Notes under the pieces: generated by a model
Told to the model about the DNA's origin: nothing
The model's database searches: none
What the model saw: only the letters and a program-made list of their open reading frames with translations
Made by a program: the position numbers and the translations under genes
Origin: Symsagittifera roscoffensis
Lineage: Eukaryota; Xenacoelomorpha; Acoela; Convolutidae
Direction of reading: 5' to 3'
Assembly (NCBI RefSeq): GCF_963678635.1
Contig: NC_087062.1
Span: 97,951,705-98,015,704 of the forward strand
DNA: 64,000 bases
Shown: one piece after another, positions 20,109 through 29,742 of the stretch
How positions within the stretch are numbered: position 1 is the first letter of the stretch
Layout: every line of letters begins with the position of its first letter

Positions 20109-20462
20109 TCACGTGACCCAGGTAACAGTTTTTTTTGGACAAGGCAAAACATATGTGTACCCAGGACCGGTATGTTTTTTTTCTTGCAAATATCCCGCTG
20201 CGTCATGCAATATAGCATGTATTCTAAGAAATTTGAAATGTTTCAAGTGTTTGTCGAGCGACGAATTGTCTATTCCAATTAAACCACCATATGGTCTGTT
20301 TTTCAAAACAAAATCCAAATTAATATCAGCATCCAAATACAAACAAGTAGCTAAAAAATACTGAAATCTGACCGATTTGTCTGGATATTGTGATTTTAAG
20401 TCTATGAAAATTTCATGAATGAGTTTTAAATCGAAAGTTGAAATCATGTTTACTGAACTCAA
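20109..20462 (-). CDS. Small protein D, copy 2
   Basis: Identical in translation to copy 1 (16076-16429). Confidence 0.4.
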   Translation of the reverse strand: MSSVNMISTFDLKLIHEIFIDLKSQYPDKSVRFQYFLATCLYLDADINLDFVLKNRPYGGLIGIDNSSLDKHLKHFKFLRIHAILHDAAGYLQEKKHTGPGYTYVLPCPKKTVTWVT

Positions 20463-20494
20463 TATAATGGAAAAGGAAAAATGAAAGGTATCAA

Positions 20495-21276
20495 TTAAAA
20501 TTTAACTTTCTCTTCAACAATAAATTTCACAAATAGCACATCAGTATCTACATCAAGTTTTCCATATCCACTTGTCAAAATATCCATTATTTTACAAAAA
20601 GCGGCAGAATGGGGTCCATTAATTAAACTTTCAAATCTTTTCAAAGTTTCTGTAATCATCTTATCTGTTTGAACATGTCTGCTTTCTGTATGTTTCTTTG
20701 AAGCTGAAGTCGAAATTCTTACGGATTTGTTTGACGACGACGATGCAGCAGGCGTAACTGTATTATCAATTCGTTTCTGTCCCCCAACGGCCGGAGATTT
20801 CTTGCAAACGTTTTGATTTGGTGAAGTTTGTTTGTTAGATGATGTTGCAGAAATCAATAAATTGGGTAAACGTTTTTTGATTGCAGTGAAATCTAACAAA
20901 TCAAGATTGGCTGCAACAGGTTGTGCTGAGTAAGTGAGAGCTAGTTTAAGTTTGTCAAATAACTCACCGTTTCCTTTGACATCTTTAGCAGGAGAAACTA
21001 AGTATTTGAAGCACGTGAAAATACAAGGAACACTGAAACATTTTTGGGAAGGAAAAAATTGATTTAATTGCTCCTCTGAATCTACTTGAATCAATATATG
21101 AGTTTTTTTTCATTCTCGACTGAAAAAGGACAATATTCAGATTTGAAGTGGCTTCCAAAAGCATAATTTTTAAAAGTAGATAAATTAGGATTTTTTTCAG
21201 TAATAACAAATTTGAAATTTGGTTGAAATTTTTTGAAATAATCAGGTAACACAACTTCGAACATAGCTTCTGCCAT
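20495..21276 (-). pseudogene. Protein E, copy 2, frameshifted
   Basis: As copy 1, but a run of nine T is eight T here (about 21103-21110). This splits the gene into an N-terminal 60-codon frame (21091-21276) and a C-terminal frame (20495-21094). One further substitution (STSASKK). Confidence 0.7.
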
Positions 21277-21443
21277 TTTGTAAAGGAAAATTAATTCGAT
21301 TCGTGTTTGAACTCGTTTGTGTTTGAGGAAAGTTGAGTTTTCCTGGCTCGTTTACAGTTAGAATGTGGCTTGTCTTTGTTTTCAACAGTATCAGAAATTT
21401 CACTTGTTTGCGCGCGGATTGACTTTCCCGATTTTAGTAATTT

Positions 21444-21662
21444 TTAAAATTCTTCGCTGCTTAAGGAAAGTCTTTGTACACATTCAAATTCAGCGCCTTC
21501 AGTTGCTTTTTTGAAAACTTTCAGGAATACATAAGTTCCAGTTTGGTCGTATGTTTTCAATGTAGCACGCACTAATCTTTTACTGTTTTCCGAAATATCA
21601 AAATAGCAATCGCCAAAATCTTTATCTGCGTTTGCTGTGAAGCTTGTTTTGGTTTTATTCAT
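21444..21662 (-). CDS. PC4-like small protein, copy 2
   Basis: Identical in translation to 17412-17630. A TATA-like box on the minus strand at 21772-21779 precedes it by the same distance as in copy 1. Confidence 0.4.
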   Translation of the reverse strand: MNKTKTSFTANADKDFGDCYFDISENSKRLVRATLKTYDQTGTYVFLKVFKKATEGAEFECVQRLSLSSEEF

Positions 21663-22137
21663 TGTAACAATTAAATTTTCAAAGTAACTTGATTTTAAAC
21701 TGAATAGAAAGAAATGAATGGTTCCGATTGATTGTATATGTCTGCAAAAGAAAGTGTTGTATCTATTTTAATTTATATACACATGTACTTTATATCGCAA
21801 AGATATTGGATTGCAATTTGGTTCAAATGGATTAGTGTTTTGTGCATGTACAACTGATAAGAATTTTAAAGTTTGTCAAAGGTCACAATGTTTAAACGTT
21901 ATTTTTGATACAAGCTATTTGTTTGAATGCAATTTAGATAAACATAGAATACCACGCAAGGAATACCACGAAACATAGAATACCACGAAACATCAAAAAC
22001 TACATAGGAGTTCTTGAAAATTCTAATTTTAGAAGAACCAATCCCTATTTTAATCTCTTGAGGCGTTTTCACAATTCATTTCAGTTTCTTTTCTTTCCGC
22101 GTTACGTTTCTCCTTTTCTTCCAACTTTTCTTCAAAA
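21663..22137. promoter_or_regulatory. Divergent promoter region
   Basis: Separates the leftward cluster (starting 21662) from the rightward pair (starting 22138). It contains the leftward TATATAAA box (21772-21779), ACATAGAATACCACG repeats (21940-21995) and, after the duplication border at about 22004, a pyrimidine-rich stretch up to the ATG at 22138. Confidence 0.5.
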
Positions 22138-22782
22138 ATGCCTTGTTATATTATTGAAGGATATTCTAATTACGAAAGAACCATTTTTTATGAAACCGTT
22201 CACGGTAATTTTTTAGCAATAATTAACGAAGAAAAAAGTTTCAATTCTGATGAGTGGACTTGTACTCATCACGTTATGATTCCCAAAAATTTTTTACATT
22301 TATTCAGTAAACTTTCCTTAAAAAATTCGAAGAAAGACGAAGAACTGAATATAAAGTATTTGAGTTACCTTACAAATTCTGGTAAATATACGGATCCTGA
22401 CGAGCCTCTTGCTCTTCAGGTTGATGTTTCAACTTTATCAAAACCAGTAAAAAAAATTTTGTATAAAAACGATTGTGATGTTACTCCGATGTGTGAAAAC
22501 CAGTTAGAATACTTTGAAGAAATTGAATTTTTTGATTGCTTATGGGGAATGGAACAGATTGAATCACCATCACTAGTTACCCCGAAAGCTGATCCTTCCC
22601 CTGCAGTGTCACCATGGCTTGACGAACCAGATTCTTCAACTGCAACTCGCACCCCCGAAGCGACAGTGAGTAATCATATGGAAAATTTGACTCCTTCTCT
22701 ATGCCTTGCACCAAAGAAAAAGAGAAAGATCACAACACTAGAAAAAGCTCAGGAGTATTTAGATCTTATTTATTTTTATTGA
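22138..22782 (+). CDS. Putative nuclear accessory/early protein of Polinton
   Basis: 214 residues, ATG at 22138. Acidic middle (EYFEEIEFFDCLWG), a Pro/Ser/Thr-rich linker with several SP/TP sites (SPSLVTPKADPSPAVSPW), and near the end APKKKRKI, an excellent monopartite nuclear localisation signal. No family recognised. In adintoviruses and adenoviruses, variable early regulators often sit at the cluster divide, and position and composition fit such a role; this is inference. No LxCxE motif was found. It lies upstream of, and on the same strand as, the polymerase gene. Confidence 0.5.
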   Translation: MPCYIIEGYSNYERTIFYETVHGNFLAIINEEKSFNSDEWTCTHHVMIPKNFLHLFSKLSLKNSKKDEELNIKYLSYLTNSGKYTDPDEPLALQVDVSTLSKPVKKILYKNDCDVTPMCENQLEYFEEIEFFDCLWGMEQIESPSLVTPKADPSPAVSPWLDEPDSSTATRTPEATVSNHMENLTPSLCLAPKKKRKITTLEKAQEYLDLIYFY

Positions 22783-23814
22783 ACAGTTGTTGCGTTTGAT
22801 TGATTTTAATTTGGTTTTATTGTGTATAAAGATTTAAACTTGAAACTCAGATTGATATTTAATAGATTTCATTTGGTGTTTTTGTGTATAAACATTTTGT
22901 AAATTAAAACTCTCAGCCTCTTAATGCTTCACTTATCCAGTTGCTAGGGAAAAGAGAGCAAATAAGTCATTTTATAACCGAATGTTTGACAAGTCTTCAA
23001 TCAAAATACAAAAAAAAACTGGAATTTTTAAATCTTGGAAAAATGTTGAAAATTTTTATCTCGTAAACTCGATGTCCTGTAGTCTTTAGACCTCTGAACA
23101 AATTTAATTCGCTGGCCGTGAGCAGTATTTTGATATATTGCACGACTATGTTCAGACCATCCACTGAAGATATACAGACATTTCATTTTCGAAAAGCCTC
23201 ATCCTATATCAATTTTCTAACTTTTTGTTACACTGTCCGAATATAGTCTTCCGACCACTCATATTGCTTCTCTCGGCGAGCTGGACATTTTTGAGCTAGG
23301 GTGCCGACACTGTACAACATCTAGTTTGGGAGATCATCATTTTTTGTACAAATTTTATATATTTTTTTTCAAGTTTTGTTTCTATTTTTTTTTGCGGAAA
23401 CATATAAATTGATCTATGGATTGTAAAAACTTGACCTAAGTGAGAGACATTAAGTCTTCAATGAAATGTTTGGGGAAAGTGTCATTATGATAATGTATAT
23501 ATGATAATGTTTAAGGTACATGTCTTGTTTAAGAAATTAATATTTTTTTCTTCTTTTACATTATTCACAGTTAATTAGTCTTCACCATGTCTAATGAGTT
23601 TTTTTTAATTTGCAACATTGATTGTTAGTGAGTCTTTATACCAAAAGACATGTTGTAGTCTATTCAGTTCACATGTTCAAGCCATCAATAAGAAATCGAA
23701 AATGTTTTTTGTTTTTCAGAATTTTGTTATTAATGTTAAACAACTTAATTAATGTATTGTCTCTTTTAATTGATTTTTGTGGACTAAAACCGATCAGAAG
23801 AAACAATATTTGAT
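22783..23814. other. Non-coding interval before polymerase promoter
   Basis: AT-rich, no convincing frame. A short frame at 23622-23813 has no recognisable content. Could contain the 3' end of the accessory gene and a 5' exon of the polymerase gene. Confidence 0.45.
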
Positions 23815-24014
23815 CATGATAACGAATAAATTCAATATTTAATTAGGTTTTTTGCAAATTATTAGCAATCAAAACTTTTGGCGGGACTTTTAAATTGAAT
23901 TCAAATTTTGGCGGGCGATTGCCGTTTAAACCTAAATTTGAGCGGGATTACATGTAGCATATTTTCAAATTCATCCAATCCCATGAAGTCGTGCTATGCA
24001 TTCGAAAATTTGTA
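23815..24014 (+). promoter_or_regulatory. Promoter repeat unit 1 with E2F-like sites
   Basis: First of two ~199-bp direct repeats upstream of the polymerase. Contains TTTTGGCGGGA (23876-23886), TTTTGGCGGGC (23906-23916) and TTTGAGCGGGA (23937-23947). The first two match the E2F/DP consensus TTTSSCGC closely; the third is a weaker variant. Confidence 0.6.
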
Positions 24015-24212
24015 CATGCTAACGAATAAATTTAATATTTATTTAGATTTTACAAATTATTAATAATTAAAACTTTTGGCGGGACTTTTAAATTGAATTC
24101 AAATTTTGGCGGGCGATTGCCGTTTAATTTCAAATTTGAGCGGGATTACATGTAGCATATTTTCAAATCCAACCAATCCCATGAAGTCGTGTTATGTAAT
24201 TGAAAATTTGTA
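24015..24212 (+). promoter_or_regulatory. Promoter repeat unit 2 with E2F-like sites
   Basis: Second direct repeat. The same three elements are preserved at 24074-24084, 24104-24114 and 24135-24145, while bases between them have diverged more. It ends about 50 bases before the first zinc-finger codons. Confidence 0.6.
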
Positions 24213-24260
24213 CCAAGACGAATTTTATTTGCAAACTTCTATTTCTCTGGAACACTTGAT

Positions 24261-27200
24261 TTGAATCCTGCAAAATACAAATGTAATTTTTGTCCAATAC
24301 TTTTCACATTTAAAACTAACCGAACCAGACATGAACGAAATTTTCATGCTGTGGAAAAAGGTATTCCAACTTACATGTGTAATGATTGCCCTTTCACATC
24401 GTTATTGTTATCTTCTCTTGAACAACATTTTATTTCAACTCATGAGAGCATAGCCAATTTATGTGAATATTGTAATTTAGGCTTTGTTTCTAACAATCAA
24501 CTCAATAACCATATGATTACTCTTCATAGTTTACCTGTCGCTACTAGTAACAATACTGGATCCATCAGCAAAAACGAAACAATTGCCCCAAACATGAATG
24601 TGAATGACATTGAATTACATGAATCTGCTTTCAATGGTACCCTGAAAACTTTTCTTATTCCTGGTGATGATAGTGTAGATATATTAGAATTTATGTCTAA
24701 GCACGAAGAACAAATCCAAAATTTGATTTTGGCAAACGGTTTCCAATGGCCTCAAAAAGGACTTGCGGATGGAGCATTTTATGAAATGGTTGATAGAATG
24801 CAATCGGTGCTTCATTCATTTGCTTCACACGGAAGCGGATGGGTTTTACAACAAGTGGTTAGATTGTTTATCAAATTTGGTAAAATGAATCCCATTCGAG
24901 GGTCATCACATATAACATTACCATTAAAAATTGCAAAATCCAGTCATTTAATTAATATTCGCAACCATGATGACCATGAATGTTTTAATCTTTGTTTTAC
25001 TGCTGCTTATCACCTTCATTATCGTTTGAATTTAATTGTTGGAAGATACGAAGATCCAACTGCTGAAAAAACATGCCCTGCAACTTACAGAACGAGCAAC
25101 GCCAAAAAACCAATCGGTGAGTTTCCAACGCCAATGAGTTTCAGAGATATAACCGAGTTTGAACGTTTGAACAAAGTTCGTGTCAATGTGTTTCTTTATG
25201 AAAAAGGAGACTTGGTGCCTATGTTGATATCAAAAAATGAGTCTGAAGATACATTCAGTATGGATCTTTTGTTGTTATTTGAGCCCGGTAAACATCATTT
25301 CGTGGTAATAACTAACCTGTTAAGATTCATATGTGAAATCAAAAATTTTAAATTCCGGACATTCATGCGCCTGTGTCGGAACTGTTTTCACATAAGTTAT
25401 AGCGAAGAAGCGAACAAGATGCATCAAAGATCATGCAAAGAACATGAACCTGCAGTAATAAAAATGCCATCCGCTAAAGATGGAAGCAATAAATACAAAT
25501 TCAACAACTATGCAGCACTTAGTTTTGTTCCTGTCATTATCTACTTCGATTTCGAATCGTTTTTGAAACCTGTAACCACATGCAATAACAACCCAAACAC
25601 TTCGTCGTCTAGGATCTTAGAAAAACATGAACCCTCTGGTTACTCTCTGTGCGCGATTGAACATGGTTCTTCAAAACCATACTTCTTTGATTTAAACAGT
25701 AGTGAAAAATGTATACCAAAGTTCATCGAGCAGTTACATATACTAGCAAAACAAATCTACCAACAAAAAAATCGATACCCAAACTATATTAGCAATCGAT
25801 CTATCCTGAAGCAGGATGAAGCCACCTCATGCTGGTTGTGCCTAGCAGAGTTTGTTGAAGGTGAAACAAAATGTTTGGACCACTGTCACTACAGTGGTGA
25901 ATTCCTAGGGTGGGCGCACTCAAAGTGTAACCTAGCGCGACGAAAGGTGCGATATACACCAGTTGTTGGACACAATATACAAAATTATGATCTTCACCAT
26001 ATTTGTTTGGCTTTGGGTGAGTTGGAACCAACGAGCACGATCCAAGTCATACCCGCAACAGATGAGAAGTATATCTCACTAAGCATTGGTGTTTTGGTTG
26101 ACACTTACACACGAGCAAATGGTGTTCAGCAAAATGTCTATGAATACATGCGATTCATAGACTCATGTAAATTTTTGAATTCTTCGTTACAAAAACTTGT
26201 TGATAATTTACCAGCTGACAAGTTCTCTATACTAGATGAACACTTCGAACAAGCTGATGAGAGTTCTCGCGCACTTCTAAAGAGGAAAGGTTTTTACCCT
26301 TATTCCTATATGTCAAATCGATTAAAGTTTGATGAACAAAATCTGCCACCACTCAGTGCATGGGGAAACTCATTAGAAGGAGGAAAAATCAGTGTTAGTG
26401 AAGAAGATTTAAAACATGCTCAAACAGTCTTCGATAAATTCAAATGCATAAACTTAGAGCAATATCACAATCTCTATCTCACATGTGATACTCTTCTTCT
26501 CGCATGTGTTTTTGAAGAGTTTCGTTCGATAACTCACCCAAGCTATGGATTAGATTGCGCGCATCATTTTACTGCGTCGAATCTTGCGGGAGATGCTTTC
26601 AAGAGGATCTGTAATGCTGATATTGAACTTCTTTCGGAAAGAGAACATTTAGAAATGGTAGAAAATTTGATGCGGGGTGGGACAGCATCTGTTTTTGAAA
26701 AAAGAAAATTCAATGCAAACAACCCGTACATGAATGAAAAGTACAACCCTCAAGAAAAAACAAGTTATGGCTTCATGTTGGATGCAAATAATCTATATGG
26801 AGGTTTTATGCAAATGCATAAATTACCAGCAAGGGACTTTGAGTTAATCCATGTTAAGGAAGACGGTGAAGTTAGTACAAGCAGTGAAACGAGCCTTGAT
26901 GAAATATTGGCAACTCCAGAAGATTCAGATATTGGTTTCATTCTTGAAGTAGATCTCGAGTACCCTCAAGAACTTCATGAATCCCATCGAGACTATCCTT
27001 TAGCACCAACCAAAGAAGTGGTGCCAGAGGAGTGGTTAAGTGGTTACCAACGAGATCTGGCAGAACAAATGAAAAGCAATGAAAATTATCGAGTTGCTCC
27101 TGGCAAAGTAAAAAGACTGCTTCAGACATTGCATAACAAGAGTAATTATACAGTGCATTACAAACTCTTACAACTCTATGTTCGGTTGGGTTTAAAAATA

Positions 27201-29030
27201 ACGAAAGTACATAGAGTTTTGAAGTTCAAGCAAGAACTATGGTTAGAACCCTATATAACCCTAAACACAAACAAAAGGAAAGCTGCACGAAACAACTTTG
27301 AAGAAGCGCTGTACAAATTGTTGAATAATTCCGCATATGGAAAAACATGCGAATCGAAAAGAAAAAGAGTGAAGGTTAATATTGTACATAACGCTGAAGA
27401 AACAATGCAACAAATTTCTGCTTTTGACTTCAAGACATTTAAAATATTTGGTGATGATTTAGCGGCATTGACGTCAGCACCACGAGTTATTAATTGGAAT
27501 GTACCTACCATAGTAGGAGCATGCGTGCTTGAAATCGCTAAATTTGAAATGTATCGGTTTCACTATGAAATTATGAAACCAAACTTTGACTGTCGATTGC
27601 TTTACTCCGATACCGATAGTTTGCTTTACGAAATAGAAACCGAAAAGAAAGCAGATTTTTACGAAATTTTGAAAAACAAATCCAACATTATTGACGAATT
27701 CGATTTCTCAAATTATCCCGAAAACCATCCCCTGTTTAACAAGCAAAACAAACTGACAGTTCTCAAATACAAAGATGAGTTCCCAGCCGACACCATCACG
27801 GACTTTATTGCTTTAAAACCCAAGTTATACTCAATCGTCTCTCTAAGTGAGTACTTTCAATTACTCATCAAATTTTGTCGAAAAAATTAGAATTTTTTTT
27901 TCAATTTGTCGACAAAAAAATTGGGAAAACCAAAAAATTTCGAGAAAAATTGTTTCTAAAATTTGGCAAAAAATTTTTTTCGAAAAAAAAATTGTCGAAA
28001 ATTTGGGTGAAAAAAAAATTTGTCGAAAAAAAAATTTGGGAAAAAATTTTTTTCGAAAAAAATTTGTCGAAAAAAAATTTGGGAAAAAAATTTTTTTCGA
28101 AAAAAAAATTTTCGAAAAAAAAAATTTGGGAAAAAAATTTTTTTCGAAAAAAAATTTGTCGAAAAAAAAATTTGGGAAAAAATTTTTTTCGAAAAAAAAT
28201 TTGGCGAAAATTTGGGGAAAAAATTTTTTTCAAAAAAAATTTCAGTGTATAAAGTGTATCATCGAAAGCTTTCAGCTAAAGGCATTTCCAGGGCAACTCA
28301 AAATCTTCTTACTCATCGGAAGTATGAAGAAACTCTTGAGACGGGTAGTCTCTATCGAGCTGAAAAAACCAGAATTGTATCTGACCGTCATGTTCTGAAT
28401 ACTGTTCGTACGAATAAGATAGCATTGTCATCGTTCGACGATAAACGGTATATATTGGATGATGGCATTTCAACGTTGCCATATGGTTACATCGAGTCTT
28501 CAGAACCGCCTTCAAACGATAGTCGTGGTGGTAATAACAGCTCTACATTTCATGCCGATAGTGCGAACGATGAAACATCAGATCGAGATAGTGATGATGA
28601 TGACGATCTAGATGCATGGGTTGCTCATTTTGAAGACAATGACGCGCCAATAGAATGGGATCAAGAGAATATACTAGATGGTATGTCGCAAGAACTTGAT
28701 CGAACACAAATAGACTGGGATTATACGCAAGATGAGCAATACGATAGTCAAGATAGCTTCATTGACCCCAGCACAAGCCAATCACATGTACATCGTTCAT
28801 TGTTCGATCTTATGTCAACAGCCTCAAATGAAATAGAATTCCAGACTCCGGATCCTGGATTTGCACGTCTCGATCAGATAAACGAGAGTGACCTTGACAG
28901 TGACGATATTACCGATTTGAGTGCTGAAACTTCTGCAGAATCGTCTTCAGAATCGTCGGATAATTCTTTTCTAGATCGTGAAGCCGTTGAAGATGTGCCA
29001 ACGCAACCAAAACGTTTTCGCAGGAAATAA
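24261..29030 (+). CDS. POLB: Protein-primed family B DNA polymerase with N-terminal zinc fingers (Polinton POLB), one intron
   Basis: Replicates the element from its TIRs. First exon open to 27890, best read as ending at 27846; intron 27847-28245 (GTGAGT...CAG, phase 1); second exon 28246-29030. Domains by first-exon residue: three C2H2 fingers (8-95: CNFC...H, CNDC...H, CEYC...H); an OTU-like/insert region (about 230-360); ExoI YFDFES (about 427); an HNH/endonuclease VII-like zinc insert CWLC...LDHCH...SKCN (523-560); ExoII GHNIQNYD (570); Pol A LDANNLYG (838); Pol B NNSAYGK (1021); Pol C YSDTDS (1115). Exon 2 gives the normal end (AKGIS..., IALSSFDDKRYILDDG) plus ~170 acidic residues. 24261 is TTG: no in-frame ATG exists between the stop at 24201 and the fingers (next ATG 24375), so a 5' exon or non-ATG start is needed. 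Confidence 0.88.
27847..28245 (+). repeat. Polymerase intron filled by an AT minisatellite
   Basis: Starts GTGAGT and ends TTTCAG. From about 27870 to 28235 it consists of imperfect repeats of a word like TTTGTCGAAAAAAAAATTTG followed by GGAAAAAATTTTTTTCGAAA, with unit length about 50 bp. A/T runs are self-complementary and could fold. Long overlapping frames on both strands (Lys/Phe-rich) are artefacts. The reading frame of the polymerase is maintained across the proposed splice. Confidence 0.75.
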
Positions 29031-29340
29031 GAAAAAATTATTTGTTAATGTGATAGTGTGTAAAATATTGTGCAGTAAACAGTAACAGCGTTTACATTCA
29101 ATGGCCAAGCCAGAAGTAATTTCGCTTCAAAGGCTTTTTATCTAATATTGACTTTGAGACATGTTTCATGTTTTAATGTGTACCAGTGTGCGTGTTAGAA
29201 TTGGTGTTATATTTTAACCAAAAGTTTACAAAATTCAATTTAACCTTGAAACGTATGTTTTCAGTTTAATTCTTCAACAGTTTCTTCCTGAAAGTACATG
29301 ACATAGACGTTTACAGAAACCAGTCTATAGTAATACATAA
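29031..29340. other. Interval between polymerase stop and right TIR
   Basis: About 300 bases, AT-rich; nothing recognised beyond the expected polymerase 3' flank. Confidence 0.5.
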
Positions 29341-29736
29341 AAATTTCAAGCTGATTCTATACATATATTTCAAACATTTTTGGTGCAGAAATCAAGCGTC
29401 TTTTATATACCATGCTTGAAACTAATCGCTATAACCACTTTATATACCACTCCAATTTGGTGCATAAACAAAAAGAACGAAATACACCGTCTGGGCATTT
29501 GGACGATTTAGCTATCAACCTAACAAAAATTTACATTCAGGATCATTGGTTTAAAAAATTATACATTGGGATCAAACTTGTGGGACCATTATTTGGGATC
29601 ATAACAAATTTTACATGGGATCAGTACTTTGGGATCTCAAAAATTTACGTTGGGATCTCAATACCCAATGATCCCTGTAGGGATCACCCCCCCCCCCCCC
29701 CCCCCCCCGATCCCAGTGTAAAATAGCTATACTACT
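29341..29736. repeat. Right terminal inverted repeat of Polinton
   Basis: Reverse complement of 7289-7683 with a few substitutions and short indels (for instance a 5-base difference near the GATCCCA cluster). Contains 22 C at 29687-29708 and ends GCTATACTACT. Confidence 0.93.
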
Positions 29737-29742
29737 GTCCTC
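29737..29742. repeat. Right target-site duplication of Polinton (GTCCTC)
   Basis: Directly outside the right TIR; five of six bases equal the left copy. Confidence 0.75.

Larger units (their letters stand above)
17981..22003. repeat. Tandem duplication inside Polinton, copy 2
   Basis: Near-identical to 13800-17980. Differences seen: a 151-bp deletion relative to copy 1 bases 15816-15966, a 7-bp insertion at about 18774, a 1-base T deletion near 21105, and scattered substitutions. It ends where sequence becomes unique (AGGAGTTCTTG at about 22004). Confidence 0.93.
7289..29736. mobile_element. Polinton/Maverick DNA transposon (endogenous virus-like), 22,448 bp
   Basis: Bounded by inverted repeats of about 395 bp that begin AGTAGTATAGC at both ends, flanked by a 6-bp target duplication. 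It carries the full family gene set: protein-primed family B polymerase, retroviral-type integrase, adenovirus-type protease, FtsK/HerA-type packaging ATPase, double jelly-roll capsid and penton-like minor capsid, plus small accessory genes. Usual length is 15-20 kb; the excess here is explained by an internal 4.2-kb tandem duplication. The element is clearly more AT-rich than the retroelement it sits in. Capsid, penton and ATPase are disrupted, so it is a decayed but recent-looking copy. Confidence 0.95.

Noticed and set aside
22138-22782. Rb-binding LxCxE motif in the accessory protein
   Set aside because: Searched the translation; no L-x-C-x-E is present.
27847-28398. Long Lys/Phe-rich frames on both strands
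   Set aside because: Produced by the AT minisatellite in the polymerase intron.
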